10,137 nucleotides of DNA, from assembly GCA_026391235.1 (NCBI GenBank), contig JAPLDV010000684.1, positions 1 to 10,137 on the forward strand. The letters run 5' to 3'. Source of the DNA: Bacteroidia bacterium. GTDB taxonomy: Bacteria; Bacteroidota; Bacteroidia; Bacteroidales; UBA12481. The stretch's first letter is position 1; every line of letters starts with the position of its first letter. The translations under genes were made by a program, and so were the position numbers. A model generated the notes under the pieces. The model was not told the DNA's origin. It did not search any database and saw only the letters and a program-made list of their open reading frames with translations. Positions 6,808-10,137 of this stretch are shown here, piece after piece.

Positions 6808-7242
6808 ATGGAAGCACGCATAACCCGTTTTCTCCGGCATCATCACGTACTTACCCTTTGCACAACTTCAAGCCAGGGCTCCTGGACGGCTCACTGTTTT
6901 TATGCCTATATGACCGATCACAAGGCTCTTGTGTTCACTACCGATCCTGAAACCCGCCATGGACGCAACATGCTGCTAAACCCAAACGTCTCCGGCGGCA
7001 TCGCTCTCGAAACCAAAATCATCGGCAAGATCCGCGGCATCCAGCTGACCGGCCATGTCGTTCCCCTCGATAGCCTTGTCATCCCGGAGAAGGCAGGGGA
7101 GTGCCGCATTGCTTATATCAAAAAATTCCCCTTCGCCCTGGCCACCAAACTCGATCTCTGGATCCTGTATATCAACTATATCAAAATGACGGATAACAGG
7201 TTGGGGTTTGGGAAAAAGGTACTGTGGGAGAGAGAGTTATGA
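6808..7242 (+). CDS. YhbP/UPF0306-like protein, pyridoxamine-phosphate-oxidase fold
   Basis: A 144-residue protein beginning MEARITRFLRHHHVLTLCTT. The N-terminal part, GSWTAHCFYAYMTDHKALVF followed by TTDPETRHGRNM, and the C-terminal KMTDNRLGFGKKVLWERE match the E. coli YhbP (UPF0306) family, which has a split-barrel fold of the FMN-binding pyridoxamine oxidase superfamily. The function of YhbP is not established; a flavin-dependent redox role or simple flavin binding is plausible. The frame is open back to an ATG at 6706, but those 34 extra residues (repeated LLSSVFC) are just translation of the heptamer array, and family alignment supports 6808. It is followed by 190 bp of repeats without a gene. 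Confidence 0.85.
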   Translation: MEARITRFLRHHHVLTLCTTSSQGSWTAHCFYAYMTDHKALVFTTDPETRHGRNMLLNPNVSGGIALETKIIGKIRGIQLTGHVVPLDSLVIPEKAGECRIAYIKKFPFALATKLDLWILYINYIKMTDNRLGFGKKVLWEREL

Positions 7243-7266
7243 GATTAGTTGGTCGTTAGGATAAGA

Positions 7267-7297
7267 GGTTGATGGGTTGATAGGTTGATGGATTAGG
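7267..7297. repeat. Three octamer repeats GGTTGATR
   Basis: Units GGTTGATG, GGTTGATA, GGTTGATG, then degenerate GATTAGG, starting 24 bp after the YhbP-like stop. The G-rich strand resembles, loosely, the reverse complement of the octamer array at 7385-7432, so the two may be arms of one element. Confidence 0.6.
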
Positions 7298-7355
7298 TAC
7301 ATATAGAATTGATAATTAATAATATAAGATGTTCGCTGTAACTTGCATAATGCAC

Positions 7356-7381
7356 GTAGAGACGGATTTATCCGTCTCTAC
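7356..7381. repeat. Perfect palindrome GTAGAGACGGAT-TT-ATCCGTCTCTAC
   Basis: A 12-bp perfect stem with a 2-nt spacer. Inverted repeats with GTAGAGAC arms are commonly dispersed in bacterial intergenic DNA. It could stop or stabilise the upstream transcript, but there is no T-tract, so it is not called a terminator. It sits directly before the octamer array at 7385. Confidence 0.8.
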
Positions 7382-7384
7382 ACG

Positions 7385-7432
7385 TCCTCACGTCCTCACA
7401 TCCTCACTCCCTAACTCCCAAACTCCCTAACC
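7385..7432. repeat. Six octamer repeats ending one base before the SDR start codon
   Basis: TCCTCACG, TCCTCACA, TCCTCACT, CCCTAACT, CCCAAACT, CCCTAACC. The 8-bp phase is exact while the sequence drifts from TCCTCAC to CCCTAAC. The last unit ends at 7432 and the ATG of the next gene starts at 7434, so the array replaces the whole region where a ribosome-binding site would lie. Confidence 0.82.
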
Positions 7433-7433
7433 T

Positions 7434-8621
7434 ATGTTTTTAATTACCGGCAGCACCGGCCTCCTCGGATCCCACGTTCTATATGCTCTCCTGCAAAAGC
7501 ACGACCGTGTGGCGGCGCTCAAACGCCCATCAGCGAAAATCGATACCCTGCGTGAGATTTTTTCCTATTATACCCATGAACCTGATGCGCTGATGGAGCG
7601 GATCAACTGGCAGACCGGGGATCTGCTCGATAAGGAATCCTTGAACCTGGCGCTGGAGGGAATTTCCTGCGTGATTAACTGCGCGGCAGTCGTGTCTTTT
7701 GATCCGCGCGACAGGAAACGAATGATTGCGAACAATGTGGAAGGCGTCAGGAATTTGGCAGAAGCCATTCTGTCAAAGGAAGTCAGAGGATTGAGGACGG
7801 GGCTGATTCACATATCATCGATTTCGGCGCTCGGAGATGGGCCGGGTGATGAACCAAAGTTTTTGATTGATGAGGATACCCCGCGCGATCCGAAACGACG
7901 ACACTCAGGGTATTCGGTTTCGAAGTTTGATTCGGAAAAGTTGCTGCGCGAGATGGGTGTGAATGCAATTATCCTCAACCCTGGTGTCATCCTCGGTCCC
8001 GGCCAATGGACAAAAGGCAGCTCTCAACTATGCGTAAAAGCCTGGCAGGGACTCAAATACTATCCTTACGGCGGCACCGGCTTCGTGGACGTCCGCGACT
8101 TAGCCGATATTATCACGCAAATCGGGGATCAGGTATCAGGTATCGGGTATCGGGGATCGGGTATCGGGGATCAGGTATCAGGTATCGGGGATCAGGTATC
8201 GGGTATCGGGGATCAGGTATCGGGTATCGGGGATCAGCCGGCCCCTGCTTCCGATCTTAACCTCTCCCCGTCTTCTGACTTCCGTCTTCCGTCTTCTGTC
8301 CCCGGAGAGCGCTTCTGCATTGTGGGAGCTAACTTACGCTACCGCGACTTCTTTAATCTCGTGACCGATGAGTTCGGGAAGCCGAATCCGCATATTTATG
8401 CAGGAAAGTTCATGACCGGATTAGCCTGGAGGGCCGATACCCTCAGGTCCGGCATAAAAGGCCGCAATCCACTCCTCACACGCGAAACCGCCATTGCTGC
8501 CCAACGCATCAGCTTTTACTCATCAAAAAAAATCTGTAATGCCCTCAACTTTGAGTTCCGGCCCATTGAGGAAACGATCGCTTGGGTAGCCGGATGCTGG
8601 GAAAAGAATTTACGACTATAA
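7434..8621 (+). CDS. NAD(P)-dependent epimerase/dehydratase-like SDR, with in-frame repeat insert
   Basis: An extended short-chain dehydrogenase/reductase of 395 residues, cytoplasmic. The Rossmann dinucleotide motif is GSTGLLG at 6-12, followed by acidic TGDLLD (61-66) and NCAAVVSFD. Active-site residues are the serines of HISSIS (127-131), Y160 and K164 of YSVSK, and NPGVILGPG follows. It resembles Bacteroidetes NAD-dependent epimerase/dehydratase family proteins; whether it acts on nucleotide sugars, flavonoid-like ketones or sterol-like substrates cannot be told. Residues 231-290 are foreign: GIGDQVS heptapeptides and SDFRLPSSVP, translated from a composite heptamer element. Removing them leaves about 335 residues, the usual length, and joins DIITQI to GERFCIVGANLRY as expected for the family. 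The insert replaces a loop after the conserved FVDVRDLA, so the enzyme may well remain active. The start ATG abuts an octamer array. Confidence 0.9.
   Translation: MFLITGSTGLLGSHVLYALLQKHDRVAALKRPSAKIDTLREIFSYYTHEPDALMERINWQTGDLLDKESLNLALEGISCVINCAAVVSFDPRDRKRMIANNVEGVRNLAEAILSKEVRGLRTGLIHISSISALGDGPGDEPKFLIDEDTPRDPKRRHSGYSVSKFDSEKLLREMGVNAIILNPGVILGPGQWTKGSSQLCVKAWQGLKYYPYGGTGFVDVRDLADIITQIGDQVSGIGYRGSGIGDQVSGIGDQVSGIGDQVSGIGDQPAPASDLNLSPSSDFRLPSSVPGERFCIVGANLRYRDFFNLVTDEFGKPNPHIYAGKFMTGLAWRADTLRSGIKGRNPLLTRETAIAAQRISFYSSKKICNALNFEFRPIEETIAWVAGCWEKNLRL
8125..8297 (+). repeat. Composite heptamer element, copy 1, inside the SDR gene
   Basis: Sixteen exact 7-bp units of GGKATCR (8125-8236), then a 33-bp core (8237-8269) containing TTCCGATCTTAACCTCTCCC, then four units of the GTCTTCY type (8270-8297: GTCTTCT, GACTTCC, GTCTTCC, GTCTTCT). 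The same order is found inverted at 9581-9717. It is read through in the SDR frame, where three 7-bp units give one repeating heptapeptide GIGDQVS. Confidence 0.95.
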
Positions 8622-8633
8622 TATCATCTCTCT

Positions 8634-8770
8634 GTCATCCCCGCGAAAACCTGCCCCCGCGGAGGCGGGGGGCGGGGACCTTTCGACGCTAACGAGGATC
8701 TTGCAAGCGGGGACCTTTCGACGCTAACGAGGACCTTGCAGGCGGGGACCCCTTGACGCTGCACTGCGTT
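8634..8770. repeat. Nested palindrome and 35-bp direct repeats after the SDR gene
   Basis: Starts GTCATCCCCGCG like the repeats at 3675 and 4156. The outer stem CCCCGC (8639-8644) with GCGGGG (8672-8677) encloses a second hairpin CCCCCGC-GGAG-GCGGGGG (8654-8671). A 35-bp direct repeat follows at 8672-8706 and 8707-8741 (GCGGGGACCTTTCGACGCTA and so on), then a third partial unit ending CTTGACGCTGCACTGCG, a tail shared with 4184-4198. It could fold at the 3' end of the SDR transcript. This gene-free stretch up to 8909 otherwise holds only the upxY leader. Confidence 0.82.
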
Positions 8771-8773
8771 CTA

Positions 8774-8804
8774 TTGGAATCGCAAAAAACCAAAAATATC
8801 TTTT
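8774..8804 (+). promoter_or_regulatory. Candidate promoter of upxY-like gene
   Basis: TTG at 8774-8776, a 20-base spacer, and TATCTTTT at 8797-8804, one base from TAnnTTTG. The resulting leader would be about 100 nt long, unusual for this DNA but in keeping with antiterminators of this group that act on their own leader. The leader contains GAGTA and TACTC arms (8823-8839) and GGAG-TTTGG-CTCC (about 8873-8884), which could form small hairpins. Confidence 0.42.
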
Positions 8805-8909
8805 TAACTTTTTGACGAAATTGAGTAGTATTATTACTCGAATATGAAAAATCCATTATAATTTTACGGTTGGAGTTTGGCTCCTGTATGTATACCTGGG
8901 GATGAGAAT

Positions 8910-9443
8910 ATGTTAAAGATTGAGAGATCATATTGCTGGTATGCTTTGTACACACGGCCACGTTTCGAAAAGCGGGTTGATACCGATTTGCGTGAAGATG
9001 GTTTTGAAGTGTATTTACCGGTTATGCGCACCCGCAGAAAATGGTCGGACCGTATTAAATGGGTTGATCTGCCTATGTTCAGCGGATATATTTTTGTGCG
9101 GGTGAGTCACCGCGAATACTTTAAAATTCTCCAGCACCCGGCAGCCATGAAATACATTTCCTTTGGCGGCCAGCCGTCGGTTGTTCCCGAAAAAACTATT
9201 CATGCAATCAAACGGGCATTGGGCGAAGGTATTGATTTTGTGGTTACCAGCACGGTTTTCAAACCCGGACAGGAAATCGAAGTCACGGCCGGTCCGATGA
9301 TTGGCTACAGCGGGGAAGTGATTCGCTATGACGGCAAAAAAAGTTTGCTCGTCCGAATTGGCAACACCGGCCTCTCCATGATCGTGCAAATGCAAGCGGC
9401 ATATCTGCAGGCTATGGCCAAAGCACTTGTCGCCCCGGCGTAG
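8910..9443 (+). CDS. UpxY-family transcription antiterminator (NusG-like)
   Basis: A 177-residue NusG paralogue. The N-terminal NGN domain covers about residues 9-105, with WYALYTRPRFEKRV, DGFEVYLPVMRTRRKWSDRI and MFSGYIFVRV. A KOW domain follows (about 118-168), FKPGQEIEVTAGPMIGYSGE through VQMQAAYL. In Bacteroides, UpxY proteins bind RNA polymerase and prevent early termination within the leader of their own capsule operon. The ATG at 8910 gives the usual N-terminus; the TTG at 8877 only adds 11 unrelated residues. A long leader precedes it and a winged-helix/nucleotidyltransferase gene follows 285 bp on, an arrangement suggesting the start of a surface-polysaccharide locus beyond the window. 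The last codons (LVAPA and the TAG stop) lie within a GTC-CCCGGCG palindromic repeat, so the C-terminus may have been changed by its insertion. The whole gene is flanked by inverted composite heptamer elements. Confidence 0.9.
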   Translation: MLKIERSYCWYALYTRPRFEKRVDTDLREDGFEVYLPVMRTRRKWSDRIKWVDLPMFSGYIFVRVSHREYFKILQHPAAMKYISFGGQPSVVPEKTIHAIKRALGEGIDFVVTSTVFKPGQEIEVTAGPMIGYSGEVIRYDGKKSLLVRIGNTGLSMIVQMQAAYLQAMAKALVAPA

Positions 9444-9490
9444 GCCGCGGCCCCGTTGCAAACCGCGAATGCCCGCACGGAGCCTCAGCG
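9429..9490. repeat. Palindromic repeat overlapping the upxY stop codon
   Basis: GTCGCCCCGGCGTAGGCCGC aligns with the repeat at 3675 (GTCATCCCGACGAAGGTCGG), and both continue into CCCCGTnnCAAACCGCG. Here it supplies the last codons of the upxY-like gene and its TAG stop. The 137 bp from the stop to the next element hold no gene, only a small hairpin at 9496. Confidence 0.72.
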
Positions 9491-9495
9491 GAGAA

Positions 9496-9514
9496 CAGTC
9501 CTTCAATGGGACTG
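9496..9514 (+). other. Short hairpin downstream of upxY
   Basis: CAGTCC-TTCAATG-GGACTG is a perfect 6-bp stem with a 7-nt loop. There is no T-tract after it, so an intrinsic terminator is unlikely. It may be a leader or antitermination structure, or chance. Confidence 0.35.
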
Positions 9515-9580
9515 GATTGGCGAAGCTGTATCAGGGCAGATTGCACGAAGGCTTGTAAATCACAGAAATGCAGAGAGTTA

Positions 9581-9717
9581 GGAAGACTGAAGACTGAAGA
9601 CAGAAGACTGGGAGAGGTTAAGATCGGAAACAGGGTACAGCTGATCTCCGACACCCGACACCCGACACCCGACACCCGATACCCGACACCCGATACCTGA
9701 TACCCAACACCTGATAC
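9581..9717 (-). repeat. Composite heptamer element, copy 2, inverted, before the winged-helix gene
   Basis: Read on the plus strand: four units based on GGAAGAC/TGAAGAC (9581-9608), a 32-bp core (9609-9640), then eleven 7-bp units of CTGATCT, CCGACAC, CCGATAC and CTGATAC type (9641-9717). On the minus strand the core contains TTCCGATCTTAACCTCTCCC, identical to the copy inside the SDR gene, and the order of parts is the same. It ends 10 bp before the start codon of the next gene, with decayed CCCATAA and CCC in between. Confidence 0.95.
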
Positions 9718-9727
9718 CCCATAACCC

Positions 9728-10137
9728 ATGCTAGATACACTGGTAACCTCAAAAACCCGCCTTAAGCTGATCCTCAAGTTCTTCTTTAATCCCTCCAGTT
9801 CGGCCTATCTGCGCGGACTGGCAGATGAGTTCGGGGAGAGCAGCAATGCGGTCCGACTGGAACTGAACCGTTTCGAAGAAGCGGGACTCCTGGAGTCGGA
9901 GACCAACGGCAACAAGAAATTGTACCACGCCAACATGAAACATCCGCTATACAACGACATCCACAGCATCATCCGCAAAACAATCGGGATCGATCAAATC
10001 GTTGATGAGGTGGTCGCTAAGCTTGGCGATGTTGAAGAGGCTTATGTTACCGGCGACTTTGCCGTGGGTTCCAACGGCAAAACCGTTGATATCCTGCTGA
10101 TTGGCTCCGATATTAATAAAGATTACCTCCATCGCCT
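9728..10137 (+). CDS. Winged-helix plus nucleotidyltransferase-domain protein, partial at right edge
   Basis: From the ATG at 9728 the frame stays open to the window end (136 complete codons). The N-terminus MLDTLVTSKTRLKLILKFFF is followed by a winged helix-turn-helix (YLRGLADEFGESSNAVRLEL, then NRFEEAGLLESE and KKLYHAN), and then a region ending AYVTGDFAVGSNGKTVDILL, which resembles a minimal nucleotidyltransferase fold, with the GDFA-VG segment in the place of GSFARG. Bacteroidetes proteins of this type, often named ArsR-like regulators, occur next to UpxY and sugar-nucleotide genes. A DNA-binding regulatory role for the downstream polysaccharide genes is an inference; the catalytic ability of the second domain is unknown. 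The heptamer array directly upstream leaves no evident Shine-Dalgarno sequence. Confidence 0.85.
   Translation, partial: MLDTLVTSKTRLKLILKFFFNPSSSAYLRGLADEFGESSNAVRLELNRFEEAGLLESETNGNKKLYHANMKHPLYNDIHSIIRKTIGIDQIVDEVVAKLGDVEEAYVTGDFAVGSNGKTVDILLIGSDINKDYLHR

Noticed and set aside
7356..7381. Intrinsic terminator after the YhbP-like gene
   Set aside because: Perfect stem but no T-tract on either side and 113 bp away from the stop; better viewed as a dispersed palindrome.
8125..8236. CRISPR-like array
   Set aside because: Units are contiguous 7-mers without spacers; no direct repeats of 24-40 bp and no cas genes.
8006..8260. Second open frame in the SDR gene with arginine/glycine-rich repeats
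   Set aside because: It is the other open frame of a 7-bp repeat; the SDR frame continues correctly on both sides.
9015..9506. 163-residue minus-strand frame opposite upxY
   Set aside because: Shadow of the antiterminator gene, with no family resemblance.

Overview
The window looks like chromosomal DNA of a Bacteroidota bacterium, probably Bacteroidales. The grounds are a secreted M1 aminopeptidase ending in a type IX secretion sorting domain, an isoleucyl-tRNA synthetase of the Bacteroidetes form, a UpxY-like antiterminator, a winged-helix/nucleotidyltransferase gene of the kind seen near Bacteroidetes surface-polysaccharide loci, and -7 boxes of the TAnnTTTG type. No rRNA, tRNA or CRISPR array was seen.

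Layout. The left 5.85 kb is on the minus strand, read right to left: an M1 metallopeptidase with a T9SS tail, riboflavin synthase (ribE), then ileS, which runs off the left edge. The right part is on the plus strand: a small unknown protein, a four-helix-bundle protein of the S23/bAvd-like family, a YhbP-type flavin-fold protein, an NAD-dependent epimerase-like SDR, a UpxY/NusG-like antiterminator and a winged-helix plus nucleotidyltransferase gene cut by the right edge. The last two probably open a surface-polysaccharide locus. The other genes are an ordinary housekeeping and accessory mix with no single shared pathway.

What stands out is the density of short repeats. Tandem arrays with a 7-bp period occur in at least four sequence families: CTTGCGC, CCGGTTG, GTCTTCY and GTATCRG. 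There are also 8-bp and 21-bp arrays and two families of GC-rich palindromic (REP/MITE-like) units. These lie between genes, directly against start codons, and in frame inside three protein genes (ileS, the aminopeptidase and the SDR). Two copies of a composite element (GTATCRG array, conserved core of about 26 bp, GTCTTCY array) sit in opposite orientation on either side of upxY. The S23-family gene is bracketed by inverted GTCTTCY arrays, so that unit resembles a mobile cassette. This repeat system is the best candidate for something poorly described.
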